Assembly: GCA_900541725.1 (NCBI GenBank)
Contig: UQLB01000011.1
Span: 5,677-69,676, forward strand
Direction: 5' to 3'
From: an uncultured Collinsella sp.
GTDB lineage: Bacteria; Actinomycetota; Coriobacteriia; Coriobacteriales; Coriobacteriaceae
DNA length: 64,000 bases
Shown: piece by piece, positions 47,627 to 55,482 of the stretch
Position numbering within the stretch: the first letter of the stretch is position 1
Layout of the letters: every line of letters starts with the position of its first letter
Program-made: the position numbers and the translations under genes
The notes under the pieces: generated by a model
Told to the model about the DNA's origin: nothing
Databases searched by the model: none
Seen by the model: the letters and a program-made list of their open reading frames with translations, nothing else

Positions 47627-48358
47627 ATGGCAGACATGATCGAGATCAAGCATCTCAACAAGTACTTTGGCGACCTGCATGTGCTCAAAGATATCAATCT
47701 CACCGTTAAGCGCGGCGAGAAGCTCGTAATGATCGGGCCTTCCGGCTCGGGTAAGTCGACGCTCATCCGTTGCGTCGATTATCTGGAGGAGCCCACGTCG
47801 GGCGAGGTCGTCATCGACGGTACGCCGCTCACCAAGAAGAATCACCTGGAGATGGCTCGTAAGTATAGTTCCATGGTGTTTCAGCAGTTCAACCTGTATC
47901 CCAACATGACGGTGCTCGGCAACCTGACGCTCGCGCCCATCAAGCTGCAAAAGAAGAGCAAGGAGGAGGCGACCGAGATCGCCATCGCCGCACTCAAGCG
48001 CGTCGGCATGGCTCATAAGGCCGGCGAGTATCCGCAGAATCTCTCGGGTGGTCAGCAACAGCGCATCGCCATCGCCCGTGCTCTGTGCACCAAGCAGCCC
48101 ATCATCCTGTTTGACGAGCCGACCTCGGCGCTCGACCCCGAGATGGTCCAGGAGGTTCTGGACGTTATGATTGAGCTCGCGCAGGAGGACATCACCATGA
48201 TCTGCGTGACGCACGAGATGGGCTTTGCGCGCCAGGTGGCCGACCGCGTCATCTTTATGGAGGACGGCCGCATTCTGGAGGAGGGCACGCCCGAGCACTT
48301 CTTCGATAACCCCGAGAACCCGCGCTGCCGCGAGTTTCTGTCCAAGATTTTGCACTAG
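47627..48358 (+). CDS. Polar amino acid ABC transporter, ATP-binding protein
   Basis: A 243-residue ATPase of the GlnQ/HisP type. IGPSGSGKSTLIRC is Walker A, LSGGQQQRIAIARAL the signature, ILFDEPTSALDPEM Walker B, and CVTHEMGFARQVADRVIFM the H-loop region. ATG 47627 follows AGGGAAGGG. It heads an operon with a binding protein and two permeases, the full set for polar amino acid uptake. Confidence 0.95.
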   Translation: MADMIEIKHLNKYFGDLHVLKDINLTVKRGEKLVMIGPSGSGKSTLIRCVDYLEEPTSGEVVIDGTPLTKKNHLEMARKYSSMVFQQFNLYPNMTVLGNLTLAPIKLQKKSKEEATEIAIAALKRVGMAHKAGEYPQNLSGGQQQRIAIARALCTKQPIILFDEPTSALDPEMVQEVLDVMIELAQEDITMICVTHEMGFARQVADRVIFMEDGRILEEGTPEHFFDNPENPRCREFLSKILH

Positions 48359-48366
48359 GCGCGGTG

Positions 48367-49242
48367 ATGGACATGACGGATATGACGAGGGCGGCCGTGT
48401 CGCGCCGTCACTTTTTGAAGCTGGCGGGCGCCGGTATGCTTGCGCTGACGGGGACCGCGCTTACCGGTTGCGGCACCTCCACCAGCGGCGAGGGCTCCGA
48501 CAAGGGGTCCAAGCTTGCGGCCATCAAGTCGCGTGGCCATCTGAATGCCGGCGTTAAGAAGGACGTTCCCGGCTATGGCTATTACGACACCGCTAAGGGC
48601 CGCTTTGAGGGCATGGAAGTCGATTTGTGCTACCAGATCGCCGCTGCCGTCTTTGGCGTGAGCTACAAGGAAGCCCGCGCCCAGGAGCTCGTCGAGTTTA
48701 CCGACGTGACGCCCAAGACGCGCGGCCCACTGATCGATAACGGCCAACTCGACGTGGTCGCGGCGACCTACACCATCACCGACGAGCGCAAGAAGAGCTG
48801 GGATTTCTCGACGCCGTACCGCACCGACTACGTGGGACTCATGGTCAAGAAGCGTTCGGGCTTTACCTCGATTGAGGACCTGGACGGCAAGGTTATTGGC
48901 GTGAGCCAGGGTGCCACCACGCAGGGCCTGATCGAGCAGATGATCAAGGACAACGGCTTTAGCTGCAAGCCCGAGTTTAGGGCCTTTAGCGGCTATCCCA
49001 TCATCAAGAGTTCGCTCGACGCCGGCAATATCGACGTCTTTGCCATGGACCGCTCCACGCTGGCCGGTTACATGAACGAGACCGTTGAGCTGCTGCAGCC
49101 CGAGGTCAAGTTTGGCGAGCAGGGCTACGGCGTGGCGACCAAGAAGGGTTGCGACCTTTCGGCCGTGGTCGATCAGGTGGTTTGCGATCGCCTGGCCGAT
49201 GGCTGGCTCGACCAAGAGGTCAAGACCTGGGGTCTTGTATAG
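48367..49242 (+). CDS. Amino acid ABC transporter, substrate-binding lipoprotein
   Basis: A 291-residue SBP_bac_3 protein. SRRHFLKL (R13-R14) suggests Tat-type export and LTGC (C35) a lipobox. LNAGVKKDVPGYGYYDTAKG and FEGMEVDLCYQIAAAVFG are family motifs; TYTITDERKKSWDFSTPY lines the ligand cleft. It probably binds glutamine, glutamate or a related amino acid. GTG 48364 is an alternative start; the ribosome site is weak and the gene begins nine bases after the ATPase stop. Confidence 0.92.
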   Translation: MDMTDMTRAAVSRRHFLKLAGAGMLALTGTALTGCGTSTSGEGSDKGSKLAAIKSRGHLNAGVKKDVPGYGYYDTAKGRFEGMEVDLCYQIAAAVFGVSYKEARAQELVEFTDVTPKTRGPLIDNGQLDVVAATYTITDERKKSWDFSTPYRTDYVGLMVKKRSGFTSIEDLDGKVIGVSQGATTQGLIEQMIKDNGFSCKPEFRAFSGYPIIKSSLDAGNIDVFAMDRSTLAGYMNETVELLQPEVKFGEQGYGVATKKGCDLSAVVDQVVCDRLADGWLDQEVKTWGLV

Positions 49243-49267
49243 GCGCATCGTCCAAGGAAGGAATCAA

Positions 49268-50014
49268 ATGCTCGAAGGATTATTTGACGCCGACCGTTGG
49301 TCGACGACATTTCAAAACATGGGGCCCTTCTGGGAGGGCTTTGGCGTGACGCTGCAAGTGGTCGTTGCCGGTCTGCTGCTGTCGCTGGTGCTGGGCACGC
49401 TGCTGGGCGTGTTCTCTACCACTCGCTCGCGTGTACTGCGCGCCATAAGCCGCGTGTATGTGGAGTTTTACCAGAACACTCCGTTGCCCGTGCAGGTGCT
49501 CTTTATGTACATGGCCGGTCCGCAGTTTTTGCAGGCCATAACCGGTGCCGACCAGCCGGTGCGCATCGCGCCGTTCGTGCTGGGCTTCTTGGGTGTGGGC
49601 CTGTATCACGCGGCCTACATCTCGGAGGTCATCCGCACTGGTATCGAGGCGGTTCCGCGCGGTCAGATGGAGGCGGCCCAGAGCCAGGGCTTCACCCGTG
49701 CGCAGGCGTACTGGTACATCGTGCTGCCCCAGACGTTCAAGATCATTCTGCCGCCGCTGTGTAACCAGGCGCTCAACCTGGTCAAGAACACGTCGGTGCT
49801 GGCGCTTGTGGCCGGCGGCGACCTTATGTACCGTTCCGACAACTTTGTGAGTCTGTACGGTTACCTGCAGGGATACATCGTCTGCTGCCTTATGTACTTC
49901 ATCATCTGCTTTCCGCTCGCCATGCTGGTACAGTGGCTCGAGCGCCGCTCCAAGGAGCGTCCGCGCGGCGTGAGCCTGGCCGAGCTGGGGCTCGACAACG
50001 TAGAGGAGGCCTAG
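49268..50014 (+). CDS. Amino acid ABC transporter permease 1
   Basis: A 248-residue permease of the HisMQ/GlnP type with about five helices. The EAA-like loop is RGQMEAAQSQGFTRAQAYWY followed by IVLPQTFKIILPP. VYVEFYQNTPLPVQVLFMY is the usual family segment. ATG 49268 follows AAGGAA; codons from 49085 overlap the binding-protein gene and are its shadow. Permease 2 begins three bases after its stop. Confidence 0.94.
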   Translation: MLEGLFDADRWSTTFQNMGPFWEGFGVTLQVVVAGLLLSLVLGTLLGVFSTTRSRVLRAISRVYVEFYQNTPLPVQVLFMYMAGPQFLQAITGADQPVRIAPFVLGFLGVGLYHAAYISEVIRTGIEAVPRGQMEAAQSQGFTRAQAYWYIVLPQTFKIILPPLCNQALNLVKNTSVLALVAGGDLMYRSDNFVSLYGYLQGYIVCCLMYFIICFPLAMLVQWLERRSKERPRGVSLAELGLDNVEEA

Positions 50015-50017
50015 CGC

Positions 50018-50656
50018 ATGGAAATCTTCAACGCGACCAACCTGCTCTACATTTGGGGCGGCTTTGTTAAGACAATCGAGATCTCGGCGCTGTCGATCTT
50101 TTTCTCGCTCATCTTTGGCACGGTGCTGGCGCTCGTTAAAAGCTATGCGCCCCGCCCGTTCCGTATTTTGGTGAGCGCCTATATCGAGCTGTTCCGTTGC
50201 ACGCCGAACCTGCTGTGGATTCTGTTTATCTACTTTACGGTGCAGGGTTTGGACATTGTGATTTCGACCATCGCCTTTACGCTGTTTACCAGCGCTGTTA
50301 TGGCCGAGATTGTGCGCGGCGGTCTCAACTCGATTCCGCGCGGCCAGTTTGAGGCAGCGCAGAGCCAGGGCTTCGGCTTCTTTGCCACCATGCGCTACAT
50401 CATTCTGCCGCAGACGTTTAAGACGATCATTCCGGCACTGTTTAGCCAGTGCACGACCGTCATCAAGGACAGCTCGTATCTTTCGGGTATTAACGTGGCC
50501 GAGCTCATGTACACGGCAAATGTCGTGATGGCCCACGCGATCGACCTGTCGCAGGTGCTTATGCTCTACGGCCTGGTGTTTGCGATGTACTTTGTGCTCA
50601 ACTTTGGTATCTCGCTGCTGGTGAGGGCGTATCAGCGCCGTATCGTGGCAGCGTAG
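50018..50656 (+). CDS. Amino acid ABC transporter permease 2
   Basis: A 212-residue partner permease. RGQFEAAQSQGFGFFATMRY and IILPQTFKTIIPALFSQ form the coupling loop; AYIELFRCTPNLLWILFIYF is the family segment. ATG 50018 follows GAGGAGG near the end of permease 1. With permease 1 it should form the membrane heterodimer. Confidence 0.94.
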   Translation: MEIFNATNLLYIWGGFVKTIEISALSIFFSLIFGTVLALVKSYAPRPFRILVSAYIELFRCTPNLLWILFIYFTVQGLDIVISTIAFTLFTSAVMAEIVRGGLNSIPRGQFEAAQSQGFGFFATMRYIILPQTFKTIIPALFSQCTTVIKDSSYLSGINVAELMYTANVVMAHAIDLSQVLMLYGLVFAMYFVLNFGISLLVRAYQRRIVAA

Positions 50657-50763
50657 TCCTGCTTCCCCAAGCACGGCACCTTGCCCCTCAATCGTCGCTT
50701 GCGTACATTTAGTACGCGGCGCTCCTCTTTCGGGGCAATCTGCCGCACTTGGGAAACCAGGAC
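50656..50763. repeat. Long intergenic hairpin after the ABC operon
   Basis: GTCCTG pairs with CAGGAC at the ends. Above it, TTCCCCAAG.ACGGCA.CTTGCCCC pairs with GGGGCAA.TGCCG.ACTTGGGAAA. The apex contains its own palindrome GCGTAC-ATTTA-GTACGC. It starts at the permease 2 stop and probably serves as a transcript end. The apex is not clearly related to the elements at 17032 and 22494. Confidence 0.75.
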
Positions 50764-50827
50764 CGGCGTAAGTGACAAAATGGGAAACAGAGACTGCCTT
50801 TTTCTCATTTGTTAGAAAGGAATCGCG

Positions 50828-51451
50828 ATGAGCGATCTGGAGAATAAGAAGAATCCTGTGGTCATTACCATCGCGCGCGACTTTGGCGCCGAGGGCCACG
50901 AGATTGGTCGCATGCTTGCCGACGAGTTGGGGATTCCGCTGTATGACAACGAGCTGCTGGTGCGTGCGTCGCTGCGCGCGGGCGAGTCGCTCGATAAGAT
51001 GGCCGCCTACGACGAGCGTCTGGCTGTGGAGAACATGGCGTTTCTGCCCGACCGTTACGATGCGCGTTCGTACTCGGACAAGTTGTTCCAAAAGATGAGC
51101 CAGGTGATTTTGGATCTGGGCGAGACCGAGAGCTGCATTATCGAAGGCCGTCTGTCCGATTACCTGCTGCGTAACAACCCCAATCACATTGCCGTGTTGG
51201 TGACCGCACCCTTTGAGGACCGCGTCGAGATTGTGCGCAAGAAGCGTGGCCTTAACAAAAAGAAGGGCGCCAAGCTGGTCAAGCAGCAGCAGAAGGCGCG
51301 TGAGGCTTTTTACAAGCGCTATAGCGCCGGAAAGTGGAAGATGACGAGCGGTAAAGACATCGTCGTCAACCGCGCCAAGCTGGGACGCGAGGGCTGTAAA
51401 GACGTCATCGCCGCTGCCTACCGCTACAAGGTGGCTCAGCTCGAAGGCTAA
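50828..51451 (+). CDS. Cytidylate kinase-like protein (Cytidylate_kin2)
   Basis: A 207-residue P-loop protein of the cytidylate-kinase-like family. ITIARDFGAEGHEIGRMLAD carries the nucleotide-binding loop in the reduced form typical of this family, and PLYDNELLVRAS follows. CIIEGRLSDYLL and FEDRVEIVRKKRGL match the later core. The substrate is not known for this family. ATG 50828 follows AGAAAGGAA. Confidence 0.87.
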   Translation: MSDLENKKNPVVITIARDFGAEGHEIGRMLADELGIPLYDNELLVRASLRAGESLDKMAAYDERLAVENMAFLPDRYDARSYSDKLFQKMSQVILDLGETESCIIEGRLSDYLLRNNPNHIAVLVTAPFEDRVEIVRKKRGLNKKKGAKLVKQQQKAREAFYKRYSAGKWKMTSGKDIVVNRAKLGREGCKDVIAAAYRYKVAQLEG

Positions 51452-51456
51452 CCGAC

Positions 51457-51502
51457 CAAAAACCACCACAAGGGGGACAGGCACCTTTGTGGTGGTTTTT
51501 GT
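51457..51502. terminator. Bidirectional terminator of REP type
   Basis: AAAAACCACCACAA (51457-51470) pairs with TTGTGGTGGTTTTT, with T-runs on both sides, and GGGGGACAGGCACC inside. It is one of three CCACCACAAAGG...GGACAGG elements (also at 53070 and 55366) and here lies between convergent genes. Confidence 0.85.
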
Positions 51503-51503
51503 T

Positions 51504-52904
51504 TTAGGCGGAGGGGAAGGCCTTGGTGAGACCGGCGCGCGTCTGCGTGTCGGTCTTTTGGTAGATAGAGCTCAGGTGGCGCTGCACCATGCGCATCGAG
51601 ATACCGAGCTCCTCGGCGACCTGCTTGAGCGGGCGTTCATCCTGGGTCACGGCTATGAGCACGTCGACTTCGCGCGGGGTGAGAGCGTGGTTGGCGATGA
51701 AGGCCTGGCGTTGCTCCTCGATGGTGGGGGCGGCGAGTGCTTCTTCTGCCAGCTGCTCGCGCTCCTGCTCGGTTTGGGGCAGGCGGAACAGGCCCGCGGT
51801 TACAAACGCCACACTCGCCGCCACAAGCAGCATGAGCGCACCGATCATGATGAGGGCAACGTTGCCCGAGGTCACGAGGGCAAGCGAGATGCCCGATGTA
51901 GTGAATGCACATACATTGTTGGCGGCGCGCCCCATGCCGGCCCAGAGGGCGGGTGCATGCATGCGCGGTGCCAGCTGTGTAAAGGTGGCGGTAAAGAACG
52001 TGACAAAAAAGCCCGAGCTCAGGTAAAAGACGACAAGGCCTAGGTTGGGATCGGCGCCGGCTTCCACGGCCAAGATCGAGATGGTGGAAAGTGCCGTGAC
52101 GCCGAGCATGATGAGACCCATGTAGCGACGTTCGGCAAGATCAAAGATAAGACCGGCGGCAAGGCCGCTTGCCGCCAAAAAGAGGCGCGGCCAAGTCTGC
52201 ACGGCAATGGTGCCGTGGGCGTTGGAGAGCGTGACCACGTTGTCGAGGGTCGAGAACAAGCAGGCAAGAATCATGACGAGCGCGATGCTCCAACATGCCT
52301 GCTTGGCGAGGGCGCGTGAGGGCTCGGCAAAGGGGTTGACGGTGGGATTGGGACTCTCGGCAGCCTTTAGGGGAACGACGCTGAGGGCGGATATGGCGAT
52401 AGTCGCTGCGCCAAGGACGATGAGCTCTGCGATACCGCCGCAATTGAGCAGGTTGACGGCGAACTGCATCAGGATGCCCGCGGCATAGGCTGCTCCCGCA
52501 CCGGTGGCGAGCTTGGGATCGTCTTGGAATGCCGTCGCGAAGGCGTGGTGAGCGGCGGCACCCAGCAGGCCGAGTCCAAGGAATGCCACGCAGCCCAGAA
52601 TTTCGAGGACAAGCGGGGCCGTAGGGAACTGAATTTGGGTCAAGCCCACGATGACGATAGGGACGGCGGCGGCGTTGACGGCTGCCAGTGAGTGGCCTTT
52701 GCGCCGTGCGAGCCCGAGCAGCGGCGCGTACCCGATAAAGCCGAGCACGCTCGCACCCAGAATAAAGCCCTGTGCGATTACAACGCGTTCGGCACCGGCG
52801 AGCAGCCCGACGTTGACGTCGAAACGAAACTCGGCGGCAAGGAAGGCGAAGGTGAAGAGCGCGAGTGCCAGAAGCGCGTTGATTTTAGGCCTGCTCAGGT
52901 TCAA
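51504..52904 (-). CDS. Membrane-bound LuxR-family regulator
   Basis: A 466-residue protein. Residues 1-395 form about twelve hydrophobic helices in an MFS-like arrangement. The last 65 residues are a LuxR helix-turn-helix: LTPREVDVLIAVTQDERPLK, EELGISMRMVQRHLSSIYQK, then TRAGL. This architecture is widespread in Eggerthella, Slackia and Collinsella; the ligand or target is unknown in most cases. ATG 52904 is preceded by CCTTGAACC-type sequence with no strong site. Confidence 0.9.
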   Translation of the reverse strand: MNLSRPKINALLALALFTFAFLAAEFRFDVNVGLLAGAERVVIAQGFILGASVLGFIGYAPLLGLARRKGHSLAAVNAAAVPIVIVGLTQIQFPTAPLVLEILGCVAFLGLGLLGAAAHHAFATAFQDDPKLATGAGAAYAAGILMQFAVNLLNCGGIAELIVLGAATIAISALSVVPLKAAESPNPTVNPFAEPSRALAKQACWSIALVMILACLFSTLDNVVTLSNAHGTIAVQTWPRLFLAASGLAAGLIFDLAERRYMGLIMLGVTALSTISILAVEAGADPNLGLVVFYLSSGFFVTFFTATFTQLAPRMHAPALWAGMGRAANNVCAFTTSGISLALVTSGNVALIMIGALMLLVAASVAFVTAGLFRLPQTEQEREQLAEEALAAPTIEEQRQAFIANHALTPREVDVLIAVTQDERPLKQVAEELGISMRMVQRHLSSIYQKTDTQTRAGLTKAFPSA

Positions 52905-53069
52905 GGACGGTCCTTTGGGTGGACGAATAATCGTGTCCTCGATTGTAGCGTCCCTGGGACGAGTGTAGCGATGGCGAAGTCATATTGGATTAAACCGCAG
53001 GTAGCAATAGGGGTTCGTATCTACGAACCTAGGCATATGGAATCGCTGGTCGCACCTTGGTGGTACAGG

Positions 53070-53104
53070 ACCACCACAAAGGGGACAGGCACCTTTGTGG
53101 TGGT
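53070..53104. repeat. REP-like hairpin, CCACCACAAAGG type
   Basis: ACCACCACAAAGG pairs perfectly with CCTTTGTGGTGGT around GGACAGGCA. It lies in the upstream region of the surface protein gene. Same family as 51457 and 55366. Confidence 0.88.
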
Positions 53105-53130
53105 GTAGTCCTTCGACCAAGGAGGCCGTT

Positions 53131-55089
53131 ATGTACGGAAGCCACTTCGATAAGCAAACTCAGCGTGAGTGCACCTGCTCGCTGGTTCATGGTTCCTGGC
53201 GTTGTGTGGGTGCCAAAATAGCTTGCGCCGGCGCGTGTGCGCTTATGGTTGGCCAGTTGCTGCTGCCGAGCGTGGCGCTGGCGACGGAATGCGCCAATCC
53301 CGCCGCTGGGACGGATGAGGTTGCCGAGGTTCCGGTAACGCTGACGGTTGCGGAGGATACGGCGGCTCCGGCGCCGGTACCGGTGACTCCGGCTGCGCCG
53401 ATGACTGACGCGGCTCCGGCGGCACCGTCCACGGCAGAAGCTCAGCAAGATCAGCAGGACGCATCAGCGGCAACGGTGAACGATACGGTTGCTGCCAACC
53501 AAGATGGCTCTCTTGGGGGCATCGACAGCTCGTCGGCAAACAACGCCATCATGCCCTGTGGCGTGACCGATGTGACAGGCGGGAGCGGCGTTAAGGTCAA
53601 CACGACCGTGGTCCCCCACTATACGGACTGCGCGTTTCCGAGCAACGTCACACTCGAAAAGGGCCAGTCGTATACCTATGATTTTTCCGATGTTGAGGGC
53701 GGCATGCCGGATGAGCCGCTCTGCGAACTTGTCGAAACCAAGTACTACCGGGCCGATGCTGCTTCGGGCACCCTGGCTGAAGTCCAGGACGCATCTATGT
53801 CCGATGTGACGGCCCGCTTTGAGCCTGTTGGCGATCACATGAGGCTGACGCTGACCTTTACGGGTGGCGCGGCAGGCGGCTCGTATCGACTCACGCGCAA
53901 TGAAGCTCTCTATATTGGCGCGGCACTGGAGTATACCGGAACTGACTATGAAGGCAGCTCGACTATCCTCAACGAAACCAGGTACGATTATTACCTTCGC
54001 TACGCCATCAATAGCGAAATTACGCTCGTTGCGTCAGAAAACGAAGCCCTCGAGATTTTGAACGTCAACGATGTGAAAACCGACTATGCGCCCGGCGAGG
54101 CGCCGCGTGCGACCGCGACGATTCCTGCCGCCGATGCCGACAAGTATGAGATCGCCTATGAGTGCTGGGAAGAGATGGATGGCAGCGACCCTGCGGAGCT
54201 TACGCCCGTTGCCTTCTGGTATTCCGACCCCGCTAAGTATCCGACGGGCGCGAGGAGGATCGAGCGCTTCGAAGAGGGCAAGTTCTACATGTATTCCGTT
54301 GAGCTGAGGCTCAAGGGCGACAATACCGTGGCTGATGACTGCAATATGAACGTCAACGGTCATTGGGTACACCACATTAAGACCGTCAACGGCGTCTTTG
54401 CGCCCAATGCTGACAATATGCTGTGTGAGCAACCAATCGACGAATGGCGTGCCATCGACGTTATTGAGATCAACGGCGCCACGACCACCTTCAAGGCGGG
54501 CGACAGGCCGGTCTTTACGGCGGGTACTCCGGTGGATTCGAGCTCTGTCCTTCAGTGTGAGTTCTGGACGGGGAGCGACGGCAGTGAGGTGAATTCCATC
54601 GAGTTTTGGGACCAGCACATCACCAACCATATTGACGCGTTTAAGCCCGGTGTGACCTATCGTTACGGCCTGTACTTTAAGCCGGCGCGTGGCTTCTACT
54701 TTACGCCCAATACCAAGCTGAAGATCAATGGGGTTGAGTGTGGCTATCAGGTGGGCGAGGCAAGTGAGGTTGATCCCGAGAGCGGTTGGATTTACACCCT
54801 GTGGCTGAACACCAATCTGACGTTTACGCCTGAGACTACACCTACTCCCGATCCGCAGCCCACGCCGGATCCCAACCCAACGCCGCAGCCTGAGACTAAG
54901 CCCGAGGCCAAACCCGCGACCAAGCCGACCGCGACCAAGACGGTTGAGAAAGCCACGCCGGCCAAGAAGTCCGATACCGCTCTAGTCGCCACAGGCGACA
55001 CCACCGCGATGACGGCCACCGCCCTAGGCATCGCCGGCGCAACCGTTGCCGCGGCCGGCATCGCCGCAACCAAGCGCCGCAAGCGCTAG
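53131..55089 (+). CDS. Cell-wall-anchored surface protein, LVATG sorting signal
   Basis: A 652-residue exported protein. A long N-terminal signal region has a hydrophobic core near 33-52 ending LPSVALA before the mature TECANPA. An Ala/Pro/Thr-rich low-complexity part follows to about 125, then beta-rich repeated modules (two similar segments around KADKYEIAYECWE-like and SVLQCEFWTGSDG). A Pro-Thr-Glu-Lys stalk (TPTPDPQPTPDPNPTP) leads to LVATGD, a hydrophobic helix and KRRKR, a sortase signal with LVATG in place of LPxTG. ATG 53131 follows AAGGAGG. The binding target is unknown. Confidence 0.85.
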   Translation: MYGSHFDKQTQRECTCSLVHGSWRCVGAKIACAGACALMVGQLLLPSVALATECANPAAGTDEVAEVPVTLTVAEDTAAPAPVPVTPAAPMTDAAPAAPSTAEAQQDQQDASAATVNDTVAANQDGSLGGIDSSSANNAIMPCGVTDVTGGSGVKVNTTVVPHYTDCAFPSNVTLEKGQSYTYDFSDVEGGMPDEPLCELVETKYYRADAASGTLAEVQDASMSDVTARFEPVGDHMRLTLTFTGGAAGGSYRLTRNEALYIGAALEYTGTDYEGSSTILNETRYDYYLRYAINSEITLVASENEALEILNVNDVKTDYAPGEAPRATATIPAADADKYEIAYECWEEMDGSDPAELTPVAFWYSDPAKYPTGARRIERFEEGKFYMYSVELRLKGDNTVADDCNMNVNGHWVHHIKTVNGVFAPNADNMLCEQPIDEWRAIDVIEINGATTTFKAGDRPVFTAGTPVDSSSVLQCEFWTGSDGSEVNSIEFWDQHITNHIDAFKPGVTYRYGLYFKPARGFYFTPNTKLKINGVECGYQVGEASEVDPESGWIYTLWLNTNLTFTPETTPTPDPQPTPDPNPTPQPETKPEAKPATKPTATKTVEKATPAKKSDTALVATGDTTAMTATALGIAGATVAAAGIAATKRRKR

Positions 55090-55129
55090 GTTTTGGTGGC
55101 AGCGCCCGTCCTTGGCTTTATCAAGATCT

Positions 55130-55340
55130 CAATCTGTAACACCTGGCTGCCCAAAACGGCCCTAGATGTTACAGATTTAGACGAACCGAATGGCCGCTAA
55201 CCTAACGTCTTGATCTGTAACACGTAGCGGGGAATTTGGTCTCTAACTGTTACAGATTGAGATGAACAGGCGGATGTTCGCACAATATCTTGATCTGTAA
55301 CAACTACGAGGCTCAACAGGTCCTAACTGTTACAGATCGA
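55130..55340. repeat. Array of three regular hairpins (ATCTGTAACA/TGTTACAGAT)
   Basis: ATCTGTAACA begins at 55132, 55213 and 55293, and each is followed after exactly 25 bases by TGTTACAGAT (ending 55176, 55257 and 55337). The unit period is 80-81 bases. Loops share T3, G8, G17 and a CTA near the end but otherwise differ; the flanks TTGATCTG/CAGATYGAGA extend some stems. Confidence 0.9.
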
Positions 55341-55365
55341 GACAAAACGATCGACCAGGCCCCAA

Positions 55366-55400
55366 ACTACCACAAAGGTGCCTGTCCCCATCGTGGTGGT
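55366..55400. repeat. REP-like hairpin, CCACCACAAAGG type, inverted
   Basis: ACTACCACAAAGGTGCCTGT followed by CCCCATCGTGGTGGT. It is the reverse orientation of the elements at 51457 and 53070, with a less perfect stem. Confidence 0.8.
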
Positions 55401-55418
55401 CTGGCGGCCGGTATAGAA

Positions 55419-55453
55419 AAAGTCCCCGCCGGGCGCGTGCTCGACGGGGACTT
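55419..55453 (-). terminator. Terminator after nfnB
   Basis: On the minus strand AAGTCCCCGTCGAGCACGCG pairs back as CGGCGGGGACTT and is followed by TTTCTAT. Confidence 0.85.
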
Positions 55454-55482
55454 TGCCGTTTGGTGGCTAGCGCTGCAGGTGA

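Larger units (their letters stand above)
55090..55482. other. Repeat-rich gap after the surface protein gene
   Basis: No gene. It holds a three-unit hairpin array (55130-55340), one inverted REP element (55366-55400) and the terminator of the minus-strand nfnB gene (55419-55453). Confidence 0.8.

Noticed and set aside
49280..51484. 734-codon minus-strand frame over the ABC permeases
   Set aside because: Antisense shadow with His/Gln-rich composition.
55130..55340. CRISPR array
   Set aside because: The conserved parts are short palindromic arms around 25-base loops, only three units exist, the spacers are not uniform, and there are no cas genes.
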